DNA of 47,492 nt. Source: Gemmatimonas sp. (GTDB taxonomy: Bacteria; Gemmatimonadota; Gemmatimonadetes; Gemmatimonadales; Gemmatimonadaceae). Below the pieces are notes generated by a model. That model was not told the DNA's origin. It saw nothing but the letters and a program-made list of their open reading frames with translations, and did not search any database. Made by a program: the position numbers and the translations under genes. The stretch spans positions 1 through 47,492 of the forward strand of contig JANYJW010000044.1 in the NCBI GenBank assembly GCA_025361705.1, read 5' to 3'. Below, piece by piece: positions 17,001 through 24,289 of this stretch; within the stretch, counting starts at the first letter, position 1; every line of letters begins with the position of its first letter.

Positions 17001-17410
17001 TGCCGTTCCCCGCCCTGCTCTCCGCCGTCCACATGGACGGCATCTCGCTCTTTTCGCTGCAGAAGGGGCCGCATGCCCAGGCACTCGCGCCGTGGCGCGA
17101 CGCGATGGGCATCATCGACCTCGACGCGCAACTTCAAACGCTCGACGACACGGCAGCCGCCGTGATGGCGCTCGACCTCGTCGTCTCGGTGGACACCGCC
17201 GTGGCGCACCTGGCTGGGGCGCTCGGCCGCCCCATCTGGACGCTGCATCCTTTGCTTCCCGACTGGCGCTGGGGGCGTGATGGCGAGCGCTCCTCTTGGT
17301 ATCCCACGATGCGGCTCTTCCGGCAGGACGCGCCCGGCGACTGGTCGCGGCCATTGGGACAGCTGCACGGCGCCCTCGAGGCGCTGCTGCCCGCTCACGC
17401 ATCGCACTGA
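14033..17410 (+). CDS. TPR protein with two tandem GT9-like glycosyltransferase modules
   Basis: This 1125-residue protein is made of two copies of one unit: TPR block (about 10-305) plus GT-B module A (about 320-590), then TPR block (about 605-840) plus module B (about 850-1115). Both modules share a glycine/acidic segment (AEQGAGDAFHFVRYA; HQEQGLGDVLQFVRYA), DTxVAHLAGALGRPxWTL, PDWRW and SWYPTMRLFRQ, also found in the single module of the preceding protein. The gene starts one base after that gene's stop. An alternative start is the ATG at 14060. Likely flagellin glycosylation, by context. Tandem modules suggest gene-internal duplication and two sugar additions. Confidence 0.82.
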   Translation: MPKSLHTRRMGTRTPYDAAVALLRGQRLDDALAAYDAILVRQPSHADALSDSAIALAMLGRTDEAIARFERAAAAAPAAADIHHNLGMALGQAGRFDEAARALGRAATMRPANAEWWTDLGDAHLAAQRHAEALDAFDAALRRAPRLVNALSNRALALRALLRAADAEAACRATLAVDPNRVDALSNLGLILMEDGRFDEAATEFARAHALAPMHPAVRANRCNLLLRSGKRGEALAIAIEAAHAPDAAVEAWTLLAHAQLENAQYEEALASCERALAIAPANATAQFSRGVVLLGLGRCEEGFAAYDARLRINNQIVQARRPDGVEWDGAPLGGRTILLTAEQGAGDAFHFVRYAAQVKARGAGRVIVEAQPSLCAILATAPGVDEVAPTNAPYPPYDVHAPLLSLPRLMGTRLDEISADVPYLTAPEDPIGARVRGAPGLRVGFVWNGNPRQNRNRIRNVSVAALLDALDLPGVSLFSLQVGSAQEPAFDAAVAAGRVVDLAPELSTFTETAAAVDACDVVISIDTSVAHLAGALGRPTWTLLPLVPDWRWLHDRADSPWYPTMRLFRQAAFDDWTVPLAAVRARLLGLVATPSQGRAARGTDEACTHKARGLALRAQRDDAGAMDAFARAVTCDAADGEAWLEYARCAAARRRYDVAENAYDRALALAPQNATIIGDRAVTLRNTLRHEEAIAACREALALEPANDAIRSNLGVFLKEVRRVDEAEQVFAEGLRGTPNHPLLLSNLATLYHESGRLDEATALAERLVGAHPRAATGYIVRGCVAMEFARYEDAATDFEHALVLDPANATADWNLAHVRLLAGDLENGFRGLERRREVGGLAYQARTLPGTEWAGEALAGKTVLVHQEQGLGDVLQFVRYAAELKRRGAARVIVEAPPDAARLVSTAPGVDAVAPRGAQIPAFDVFVSIMSLPHRCGTRPGTIPSTVPYLQAVPGAVAERVRQAPGAVKVGIVWGGNPQHQRDRFRSMPFPALLSAVHMDGISLFSLQKGPHAQALAPWRDAMGIIDLDAQLQTLDDTAAAVMALDLVVSVDTAVAHLAGALGRPIWTLHPLLPDWRWGRDGERSSWYPTMRLFRQDAPGDWSRPLGQLHGALEALLPAHASH

Positions 17411-17446
17411 TCATCTCCGCTCGCCCCTTCCATCAGGCTATCGGCC

Positions 17447-18286
17447 ATGCTGCATCACATTTCGCTCGACATCGACGGGCCGCACGGCGCCCTCCACGTC
17501 CGCTACGCCTTCGACCATGACAGCGAGGTGCAACTCGGCATGCATGCCGCGCTCGACGCCGGGCGGTTCTACGAGGCGGCGACGTCGAAGCTCTTCCTCA
17601 GCATCCTGCAGCCCGGCGACACCTTCATCGACGTCGGCGCGCACATCGGCTACTTCTCGATGCTCGCCGCGGCCCTCGTAGGTGAGTCCGGCGAGGTCAT
17701 CGCATTCGAGCCGTCCCCCGACAACTTCCGGCACCTCGTAGAGCACGTGGCGCTCAACGGATTCTCCAACGTGCTGCCGCTGCACCTGGCGCTCGGAGAC
17801 TCCGAGGGGGTCACCGCCCTTCATATCAACTCGGACAATGACGGCGGCCATGCGCTGTGGGACGTGCGCAACCATCAGGACTGCGTGAAATCGCGCGCGC
17901 ATCCGCGCGCACATCCCACGTACGTCACGCGGCTCGACCGGGTGCTGCGGGAGCGGCCCATGCGGTCGGTGCGCGCCATCAAGCTGGACATCGAGGGAAG
18001 CGAGGTGCTCGCGTTGCGCGGCGCCCGGGAGGTGATCAGCCGGCATCAGGTGCCCTTCATCGTGGCCGAGGTCAACCGCAGCGGGCTTGAGCAGATGGGG
18101 ACGTCGGAAGCGGTCCTGCGCGCGCTGATGACGCAGCACGGATACGAGACGTGGCTCATCCAGGACGCCGAGCCGGAGCTGCTCCGTCTGGCCGACGACG
18201 CCACGCTCAGCGGCAACTTCGTCTTCAATTTGTTATTCCGGCGCCCTGGCGCCGTGGTCAACGGCACGCTCTCGCAGGAATTGTAA
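17447..18286 (+). CDS. FkbM-family SAM-dependent methyltransferase
   Basis: This 279-residue protein has motif I FIDVGAHIGYFSMLAA, the following acidic EPSPDNFRHL, and the family-specific IKLDIEGSEVLALRGA near the middle. FkbM members methylate hydroxyl groups, often on sugars. Position between two glycosyltransferase genes and flagellin suggests capping of the flagellin glycan, but the substrate is unknown. It starts 36 bases after the glycosyltransferase stop. Its TAA stop also forms the first three bases of the flagellin promoter -35 box. Confidence 0.88.
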   Translation: MLHHISLDIDGPHGALHVRYAFDHDSEVQLGMHAALDAGRFYEAATSKLFLSILQPGDTFIDVGAHIGYFSMLAAALVGESGEVIAFEPSPDNFRHLVEHVALNGFSNVLPLHLALGDSEGVTALHINSDNDGGHALWDVRNHQDCVKSRAHPRAHPTYVTRLDRVLRERPMRSVRAIKLDIEGSEVLALRGAREVISRHQVPFIVAEVNRSGLEQMGTSEAVLRALMTQHGYETWLIQDAEPELLRLADDATLSGNFVFNLLFRRPGAVVNGTLSQEL

Positions 18287-18310
18287 AGTTTCCGCCGGTG
18301 ATGCCGATAC
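18284..18310 (+). promoter_or_regulatory. Sigma-28 promoter of flagellin
   Basis: TAAAGTTT-N11-GCCGATAC matches the sigma-28 consensus at 15 of 16 box bases with the ideal spacer. The first three bases are the stop codon of the methyltransferase gene. It is 78 bases before the fliC ATG. Confidence 0.92.
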
Positions 18311-18343
18311 ACTCTCTGTGGCAGGACATTTCGGTCCTCGCCC

Positions 18344-18365
18344 TTGAGGGAACGGATTCCCTCAA
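18344..18365 (+). promoter_or_regulatory. Hairpin with GGA loop in the fliC leader
   Basis: A perfect 9-bp stem (TTGAGGGAA / TTCCCTCAA) encloses the loop CGGA. CsrA sites typically show GGA in a hairpin loop, and the fliC ribosome site AAGGAG, also GGA-containing, follows ten bases later. A further AGGACA lies upstream at 18323. This is consistent with CsrA-FliW control of flagellin translation, as known for Bacillus hag, but binding is inferred. Confidence 0.55.
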
Positions 18366-18388
18366 CCACAAGCCAAGGAGTAGGCACC

Positions 18389-19504
18389 ATGCGTATCAAC
18401 ACGAACCTCGGGGCCCTGACGGCCGCCGGCAATCTCACCAAGGTCAACGACGCCGTTCGCGCGTCGGCAGAAAAGCTCTCGTCAGGCTTCCGCATCAACA
18501 AGGCCGCTGATGATGCCGCTGGACTCGGCGTCGCCAACGTGTTCCGGGCCGACATCCGCGCCCTCACGCAGGCTCAGCGCAACGCCGAGCAGGCGAGTTC
18601 CGTGTACCAGATCGCTGAAGGCGGCGCCACCTCGATCGGCAAGCTGCTCGAGCGCATGAAGGAACTGGCCGCCCAGTCCGCGTCGGATTCGGTGGACAGC
18701 GCCGGCCGCGCGCGCATTCAGACGGAGTACACGAGCCTCGTCGCCGAAATCGGCCGCGTCGGCAACACGACGGAGTTCCAGGGCACGAAGCTGCTGACCG
18801 GCTCGTACGGCGCGACGAACACCGAGACGGTGGGCGCCACGACGGTGTCGAGCGTCGGCTTCTCGAGCAACGTGGGCGCGGTGACCTTCGCCGCCACCGG
18901 CACGAACGTCTACACGGCCACCAACGGCAGCATCGTACAGACCGTGACGGCCAACGCCGCGACCGCTGAGACGGTCAACTTCTCGGCCTTCGGCATCTCG
19001 ATCACGAAGGGCGCGGGCGTGACGGCGAGCGCCGACCTTGCGGGCGCTGTCGTGACGACGGCCGCGGGCTCGGGCCAGTTCCTGATCGGCGCAGCGCGCA
19101 ACACGGTCGGCGGCTACAGCGACACGACGGTCAACCTGCTGACGATTTCGGGTTCCGCGCTCGCCCTCGGCAACGCGTCGCTCGGCCTGACGACCGCCGC
19201 CAACATCGACGTGACCACGCTGGTGGGTGCGCAGAGCGCCCTCTCCGCGGTCGACACGGCGATGGGTCTCGTCAACGCCGCGCTCGGTTCGATCGGTGCC
19301 GGGCAGAACCGCGTTGCGAACGCCGTCGACAACCTGAAGTCCACGATTCTGAACTATCAGGCTGCCGAGAGCACCATTCGTGACCTCGACATGGCTGGCG
19401 AGATGGTGACGTTCAGCAAGAACCAGATCCTCGCGCAGGCCGGCACCGCGATGCTGGCCCAGGCGAACCAGAGCGGCCAGGGCATCCTCAAGCTGCTCCA
19501 GTAG
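18389..19504 (+). CDS. fliC: Flagellin
   Basis: This 371-residue flagellin has the conserved N-terminal D0/D1 region (MRINTNLGALTAAGNL, EKLSSGFRINKAADDAAGLGVANVFRADI) and C-terminal region (AESTIRDLDMAGEMV, ILAQAGTAMLAQANQSGQGILKLLQ). The middle 150 residues or so are rich in Ala, Thr, Ser, Gly and Val, hold no Cys, and offer many O-glycosylation sites. The ATG at 18389 has AAGGAG eight bases upstream; an in-frame ATG at 18344 lies inside the leader hairpin and is not the start. Expression is probably sigma-28 dependent and post-transcriptionally regulated. Confidence 0.96.
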   Translation: MRINTNLGALTAAGNLTKVNDAVRASAEKLSSGFRINKAADDAAGLGVANVFRADIRALTQAQRNAEQASSVYQIAEGGATSIGKLLERMKELAAQSASDSVDSAGRARIQTEYTSLVAEIGRVGNTTEFQGTKLLTGSYGATNTETVGATTVSSVGFSSNVGAVTFAATGTNVYTATNGSIVQTVTANAATAETVNFSAFGISITKGAGVTASADLAGAVVTTAAGSGQFLIGAARNTVGGYSDTTVNLLTISGSALALGNASLGLTTAANIDVTTLVGAQSALSAVDTAMGLVNAALGSIGAGQNRVANAVDNLKSTILNYQAAESTIRDLDMAGEMVTFSKNQILAQAGTAMLAQANQSGQGILKLLQ

Positions 19505-19540
19505 ATCTGACGCAGGTCAAGCAGTAACGGGTTGGGCAAC

Positions 19541-19570
19541 GCTCCCGGGGCCGTCATTGGCTCCGGGAGC
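19541..19570 (+). terminator. Strong stem-loop after flagellin
   Basis: A 12-bp stem (GCTCCCGGGGCC / GGCTCCGGGAGC, one G-U pair) has a 6-base loop 36 bases after the fliC stop. There is no T run, so it may act as a transcript-stabilising 3' end or partial terminator before fliD. Confidence 0.6.
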
Positions 19571-19597
19571 GAAGCCTCTCCCGGAGCAGCAATCCCC

Positions 19598-19608
19598 TGA
19601 GGGAACGG
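19598..19608 (+). promoter_or_regulatory. fliD ribosome-site element shared with the fliC leader
   Basis: The 11-base element TGAGGGAACGG, just before the fliD ATG, is identical to 18345-18355 in the fliC leader hairpin. In fliD it contains the GAGGGA ribosome site. The preceding CCC can form a small stem with its GGG. Confidence 0.5.
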
Positions 19609-19612
19609 CACC

Positions 19613-22309
19613 ATGGCAGACGCACTCAGCACCGTCAACGGCATTTCGAGCGGCATTCAGTGGCAGTCGATGGTTGACCAGATCATCGCGATCGAGAGCA
19701 AGCGCTCGGTCACCCCGCTGCAGACTCGGCAGTCGACGCTCAGCAGCGCCGCCGCAGCATGGACCGACTTTCAGGCGGTGGTCGGGCGGTTCCGTGATGC
19801 CGCTCTGGCCGTTCGCAACTCCGCCACCTTTGGCGCCCTCACGGCCTCCGCGGCGAAGAGCGCCACAAGCGGCCGTGAGGTTGTCTCGGTAGCGGCCGGC
19901 ACCATGGCCAGCCCCGGCAGCTACAGTGTGGAGGTGCAGCAACTCGCGTCCGCGGAGAAGATCGGCGGCGCCGTGACATCTTCCGCGACCACGGCGCTCG
20001 GAATCAGCGGGTCGTTCGCGCTCAACGGCCGCACCGTGACCGTGGAGGCCACCGACACGCTGACCACGCTTCGCGACAAGGTGAACGCGCTCAACACGGG
20101 CGCGTCGGCCACCGGCGCTACGGCGTCGATCCTGCGCGGCACCTCCGGAGCCAGGCTCGTCCTCTCCGCCGACCAGACGGGGGCAGCGGGCATCGAACTC
20201 GTGGATGATGCCAGCGGCACGCTCACGACCCTCGGCCTCACCGATGCCACGGTGAACGCCAACATCACCTCGGGGGGCGCCACACAGTCACAACGCGTGA
20301 GCAGCAGCACGGCGGCGTTCGCGTCGCTGTTCGGCATTCCGCTGCCGTCTCCCTCCACCATCAAGGTGGGCGGCCAGACTATCAGCGTGGACTTCTCGGT
20401 CGATTCCTTGGCTACGGTGACGGCGAAGATCAACGCTGCCACCGGGCTCAGTGATGCCGCGGCGATCGTCACCGAAACGGTGGGCACCCGCACGTTCTCG
20501 CGGCTGCAGACGCGTCTGGCCGTCGAGGCCAACCCGGCCGACGCCGCCAACAGCGCGCGTACGCTCGCCGTGCTTGGCTTCACCACGACGGGCCGCGGCA
20601 GTGTCACGCAGGTGGTCAAGAGCGCGAATACGTTCGCGATCGCCGGCGGCGCCAATGCCGCCGGTACGACACTGCTGTCCGACCTGCAGGTCGGTGGACA
20701 GGGGCTCGGGATCATCGCGGGCGACGTCATCACCATCGGCGGGACGCGCGGCGACGGCACCGCGGTGACGCGCACACTCACGGTGGGCGCCGGTACCACC
20801 ATGGACGACCTCATCGCCAACGCCAACAACGCGTCGAGCGGCTTCCAGGCCGGCACGCGCACCGCGGTGATGGCGGTGAGCGCCGGCCAGCTGGCGCTCA
20901 CCGACGGGACGAGCGGCGATTCGCGCCTCGGCGTCTCGATCACGGTCGCCAAGGCGTCGGGCGGCACCATTTCGCTCGGCGGGTTCGGGGCGGACAGCGG
21001 GGGCACGGTCGGACTCAACCGGCAGATCACCGCCGGCACCGATTCGCGCTTCGTCGTGGATGGACAGTCCGTGACTCGCACCACCAACGCCGTGAGCGAT
21101 GTCGTCACCGGCGTGACGTTCAATCTGCTCGCGGCTGAGGAGGGCACGTCGGTCACCGTGAATGTCGCGCGCGACAGCAGCGAGACGGTCACGCGCTTGA
21201 AGGCGTTCGCCGCAACGTACAACGACGTGCGCACCTGGGCCGACACCAACACGGCGACCGGCGGCCGCCTGGCGAACAACTCGGCGGTCCGGTCGATGGT
21301 CGCCTCGTTGTCGTCGCAGTTGCTGACGTCGGTGACCGGCCTCACCGGCACCTACACGATGGCCTCGATGGTGGGGCTCAGCCGCGACAAGTACGGCGTG
21401 ATGTCGCTGGACACCGCGACGTTCACCGCCGCGCTGTCCGCGAACTTCGAGGACGTCCGCAGGTTGTTCAGCAGAGCCGGTGTACCGACGGACGCCGAGG
21501 TCTCGTTCATCGAGGCGACCGACGCGACGGCCGCCACCGCCACGCCCTACGCCGTCGACATCAGTCGGGCGGCCACCGCAGCGAGCGCGACCGGCGCGGT
21601 ATTCAGCACCTACGCGACGACCGGCACGCCCGACACCATGAACGTCACCGATGCGTCGACAGGAAAGACGGGCGCGGTGACGCTGACCAACGGCGACTCG
21701 ATCGACAAGGTGGTGGCGAAGCTCAACAGCCTGTTCGCCGCGCAGAAGATGAACCTGCTCGCCTCCATCTCCGGCGGCGCGGTGCACCTTGCGGCCTCCG
21801 ACTACGGGTCCGCTGCCGGGTTCTCGGTGTCCTACACCGCGGGCTCCGCTGACGGCACGGCGCAACTCGGCATTGCGGCCGGCAGCTTCGCGGGGCTGGA
21901 CGTCATCGGGACCATCGGCGGCGCAGCCGCCACGGGCAAGGGCCGCCTACTGATCGGCGACGGCGGCACCGCCGCCGAGGGGATGCAGCTCCTGTACTCC
22001 GGCACCACCGCACGAGCCGCGGGGAGCGTGGCCTTCTCGGTCGGCGTCGGCGGCATGCTGTACTCGGTGTCGTCGAAGATTGCGCGCGACCTCGACGGAC
22101 AGGCGGCCACGCTGTCCACCAACGCGAGCAACCAGGCCGACGCGCTGAGCACGCGCATCAGCGCAGCGCAGGATCGCCTGGCCCTGCGCAAGGCGACGCT
22201 CACCGCGCAGTTCATCGCCATGGAGTCTGCGATGAGCAAGGCGCAGTCGGTCGGCACGTCGCTGACGTCGCAGATCAACAGCCTGTTCAACTACAACAAG
22301 ACGGCGTAG
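19613..22309 (+). CDS. fliD: Flagellar filament cap protein FliD (HAP2), enlarged
   Basis: This 898-residue protein has the FliD N-terminal domain (NGISSGIQWQSMVDQIIAIE, LQTRQSTLSSAAAAWTDFQ) and a C-terminal domain with DLDGQAATLSTNASNQADAL and ALRKATLTAQFIAMESAMSKAQ followed by a hydrophobic end. FliD caps the filament and folds incoming flagellin. Typical lengths are about 450-700 residues, so the outward-facing middle is expanded; it is rich in Thr, Ala, Gly and Ser. The ATG follows GAGGGAACGGCACC. Confidence 0.93.
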   Translation: MADALSTVNGISSGIQWQSMVDQIIAIESKRSVTPLQTRQSTLSSAAAAWTDFQAVVGRFRDAALAVRNSATFGALTASAAKSATSGREVVSVAAGTMASPGSYSVEVQQLASAEKIGGAVTSSATTALGISGSFALNGRTVTVEATDTLTTLRDKVNALNTGASATGATASILRGTSGARLVLSADQTGAAGIELVDDASGTLTTLGLTDATVNANITSGGATQSQRVSSSTAAFASLFGIPLPSPSTIKVGGQTISVDFSVDSLATVTAKINAATGLSDAAAIVTETVGTRTFSRLQTRLAVEANPADAANSARTLAVLGFTTTGRGSVTQVVKSANTFAIAGGANAAGTTLLSDLQVGGQGLGIIAGDVITIGGTRGDGTAVTRTLTVGAGTTMDDLIANANNASSGFQAGTRTAVMAVSAGQLALTDGTSGDSRLGVSITVAKASGGTISLGGFGADSGGTVGLNRQITAGTDSRFVVDGQSVTRTTNAVSDVVTGVTFNLLAAEEGTSVTVNVARDSSETVTRLKAFAATYNDVRTWADTNTATGGRLANNSAVRSMVASLSSQLLTSVTGLTGTYTMASMVGLSRDKYGVMSLDTATFTAALSANFEDVRRLFSRAGVPTDAEVSFIEATDATAATATPYAVDISRAATAASATGAVFSTYATTGTPDTMNVTDASTGKTGAVTLTNGDSIDKVVAKLNSLFAAQKMNLLASISGGAVHLAASDYGSAAGFSVSYTAGSADGTAQLGIAAGSFAGLDVIGTIGGAAATGKGRLLIGDGGTAAEGMQLLYSGTTARAAGSVAFSVGVGGMLYSVSSKIARDLDGQAATLSTNASNQADALSTRISAAQDRLALRKATLTAQFIAMESAMSKAQSVGTSLTSQINSLFNYNKTA

Positions 22310-22313
22310 GCGC

Positions 22314-22340
22314 TCCAGATCGCCGCGCCATGGCCGATAC
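22314..22340 (+). promoter_or_regulatory. Possible sigma-28 promoter before fliS
   Basis: GCCGATAC is a good -10, but the -35 at 11-base spacing (TCCAGATC) is weak. It lies in the gap between fliD and fliS, 29 bases before the GTG start. Confidence 0.35.
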
Positions 22341-22369
22341 TGGAATCAGACTTGAGTGGAGATGACGCC

Positions 22370-22762
22370 GTGTCGTATCAGAGTGCCGCGCATTCGTATC
22401 GTGAGACCGAAATTCTGTCCGCCTCCCCGGCGCGACTGCTCATCATCACGTTCGACTTCCTGCTCGCGCAGCTGACGCGCGCCAAAGTCGGCATCGAGAC
22501 CAACCGCCCGGAGATCATCCTGCCTGCGCTCGACCGGTCGCGGCAGGCCGTCGGCGAACTGCTCGCCAGCGTCGATCCCACGCAGAGCGGCGAGCTCGCG
22601 CATCGCCTGATTTCACTGTACGCCTTCGTGCTCTCGGAACTCGTCGACGTCGGCCGCACGCACGACGTCACGCGCCTCGAGCGCAACACCGCACTCATGC
22701 GCGAGCTGCGCGACGCCTTCGCCGCGGCCGGCGAACGCCCGACGCACGCGGAGGTCGCGTGA
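22370..22762 (+). CDS. fliS: Flagellin export chaperone FliS
   Basis: This 130-residue protein has the FliS opening YQSAAHSYRETEILSASPARLL, corresponding to the conserved tyrosine-rich start and TASPxxLI motif, followed by a helical bundle with a KVGIETNR segment. It binds the flagellin C-terminus and prevents early polymerisation. I chose the GTG at 22370, preceded by GGAGAT; a TTG at 22352 in the same frame is less likely. It overlaps the next gene as GTGA. Confidence 0.92.
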   Translation: MSYQSAAHSYRETEILSASPARLLIITFDFLLAQLTRAKVGIETNRPEIILPALDRSRQAVGELLASVDPTQSGELAHRLISLYAFVLSELVDVGRTHDVTRLERNTALMRELRDAFAAAGERPTHAEVA

Positions 22763-23151
22763 CCCAGCAGCGCAACCCGGGTGCCGACGAGGCCCGCGCT
22801 GTGGCGATGCTGCAGCACATGGCCAGTATGTGCGACGAGACCCGGCGCACGGCGTCCGCCAACCCGGCAGCGATCACGGACATGCTCGACATGTTCGAGG
22901 AAACCCTAGCGACCCTCGCGCCGGTGCTTGAGCGCCTTGGCAACTCCCCGGCAGCGTCGCGCGACGCCGTGCTGGGCGCGGCGAAGTACGCCGCCGACAC
23001 GCACCGTGCGCTCATCGACTCGATGGCGCTCGAACTCGAGCGCCTCGCCCGCAGTATTTCCGAGATGGACCGCGCGGCCCATGGATCAGCGGGATACGCC
23101 GCCGGCACCGTGGCCGCGGCCGTACCCGGCACCTTCGACGCCCGCGGCTAG
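22759..23151 (+). CDS. Small helical protein in the fliT position
   Basis: This 130-residue protein appears all-helical (MFEETLATLAPVLERLG, ALIDSMALELERLARSI). It starts on a GTG overlapping the fliS stop, so the pair is coupled. FliD export chaperones of the FliT type commonly follow fliS and are short helical proteins, which fits, but no clear FliT motif is seen, so the name is withheld. Its last codons overlap the converging glycosyltransferase gene by four bases. Confidence 0.72.
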   Translation: MTQQRNPGADEARAVAMLQHMASMCDETRRTASANPAAITDMLDMFEETLATLAPVLERLGNSPAASRDAVLGAAKYAADTHRALIDSMALELERLARSISEMDRAAHGSAGYAAGTVAAAVPGTFDARG

Positions 23152-24149
23152 ACCGCCTGCCGTGCCGCCCGCGCATGACGCGCATGACGTGCGTGCTTGC
23201 GCCTCGCCGCAGCGATCGCTTCCGTCATGCCGAGCCTGAATCGCTGCGCGGTGAAACGCCCAGCCACCGCGGCCCGCGCCGCTTCCCCCATGCGCCGGGC
23301 AAGGTCGGCGTCGGCAAGCAGCCGCTCGGCGTAGCCACGCAGTTCCCCGGGGTCGTTCGACAGGAATCCGCTCACGCCATGCTTTACGGGGGAGGTCGGA
23401 TGCCGGTTGCCGAGGACCGGCAATCCCGCCGCCATCGCCTCGAGGATGGCCATGTTGTAGCCGTCTTCGAAACGCGGGTCGGCCGTGTGGATAATGAAGC
23501 GGTGCACGGCAAGCTCGCCGCGCAGGGCGTCCCAACTCGCCGCCGCCTGTCCCTCCAACTCCGCGTTGTGACCCAGCAGCGTCACCGGCAACCCGTCGAA
23601 CGCAGCAACATGCAAGTCCCACAGGAGGAAGACGCGCTTCGACCAGACGTGATTGGCGACCCGCAGGCCGGCTGCCTTGTCGTACCGCGCGGGAAGATAG
23701 TCCGCCGGATCGGCGAAGTTCGGCACGACCTCACCCCCGACGCCCCATGACGCCGCCTTGGTGGGCGAGATGGCGGCGGCGTGGCCCCCGCGCAACGCGA
23801 GGTACTGCCGCAGACGATCGCGCATCGCGGCGGCGGGGAGCGTGCTCTCCTGCTGGGCCAGCCGCCCCTCGAGGAAGTCGTGGATCATTAGGAGCACGGG
23901 GGCGTCCACGTCCTTCAGGTCGAGGAGGTCCGTGACGTTGTGCGCAATGATGCAGTCCCACGTCCCCGCCGGCGCCGCGAGCGCCTCATCGAGCGTCAGC
24001 AACCGCGACCGCGGCGGCAACGGGCGCATCGCGTCATCCCATGTGGCCGTATACCGTCCGGGCAGGCCGACGACGATGTCGAGCTCGGCGTCGAGCACCC
24101 GAAGCTGGTAGATCCACGGCTCATGGCAGTTCATGACGAGCAGGCGCAT
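23148..24149 (-). CDS. GT4-type glycosyltransferase
   Basis: This 333-residue GT-B enzyme begins MRLLVMNCHEPWIYQL and carries the C-terminal GT4 donor-site motif EDGYNMAILEAMAAGLPVLG, with the E-x7-E pattern, then HPTSPVKHGVSGFL. The C-terminal tail is a run of Ala, Arg and His. It is encoded convergently with the fliS unit and divergently from the sigma-54 regulator. A flagellin or surface glycan target is plausible given the neighbours, but the substrate is unknown. Confidence 0.85.
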   Translation of the reverse strand: MRLLVMNCHEPWIYQLRVLDAELDIVVGLPGRYTATWDDAMRPLPPRSRLLTLDEALAAPAGTWDCIIAHNVTDLLDLKDVDAPVLLMIHDFLEGRLAQQESTLPAAAMRDRLRQYLALRGGHAAAISPTKAASWGVGGEVVPNFADPADYLPARYDKAAGLRVANHVWSKRVFLLWDLHVAAFDGLPVTLLGHNAELEGQAAASWDALRGELAVHRFIIHTADPRFEDGYNMAILEAMAAGLPVLGNRHPTSPVKHGVSGFLSNDPGELRGYAERLLADADLARRMGEAARAAVAGRFTAQRFRLGMTEAIAAARRKHARHARHARAARQAV

Positions 24150-24184
24150 CGCGTCCCTTGGACCACGGCAAGCACAACCGGACC

Positions 24185-24199
24185 CGGCAAGAGTTGCCG
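24185..24199. promoter_or_regulatory. Dyad upstream of the sigma-54 regulator
   Basis: CGGCAA-GAG-TTGCCG is a perfect 6-3-6 inverted repeat in the 140-base divergent gap, possibly an operator. Its right arm could also be a -35 box (TTGCCG at 24194), with TTTATT at 24217 as a -10 at 17-base spacing. Both readings are weak. Confidence 0.35.
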
Positions 24200-24289
24200 C
24201 ATGGCCCGTTCGGCGCTTTATTCCATATCCTCACGGAGGCGCAAAAGTCGCGCCACCGTATGGTAGCCCCACGCACCTCGTCTTGCCCA

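Noticed and set aside
20288..21865. 525-codon minus-strand frame opposite fliD
   Set aside because: His/Arg-rich shadow of a strongly supported fliD.
22759..23151. Naming the gene after fliS as fliT
   Set aside because: Only position and helical character support it; no diagnostic motif.
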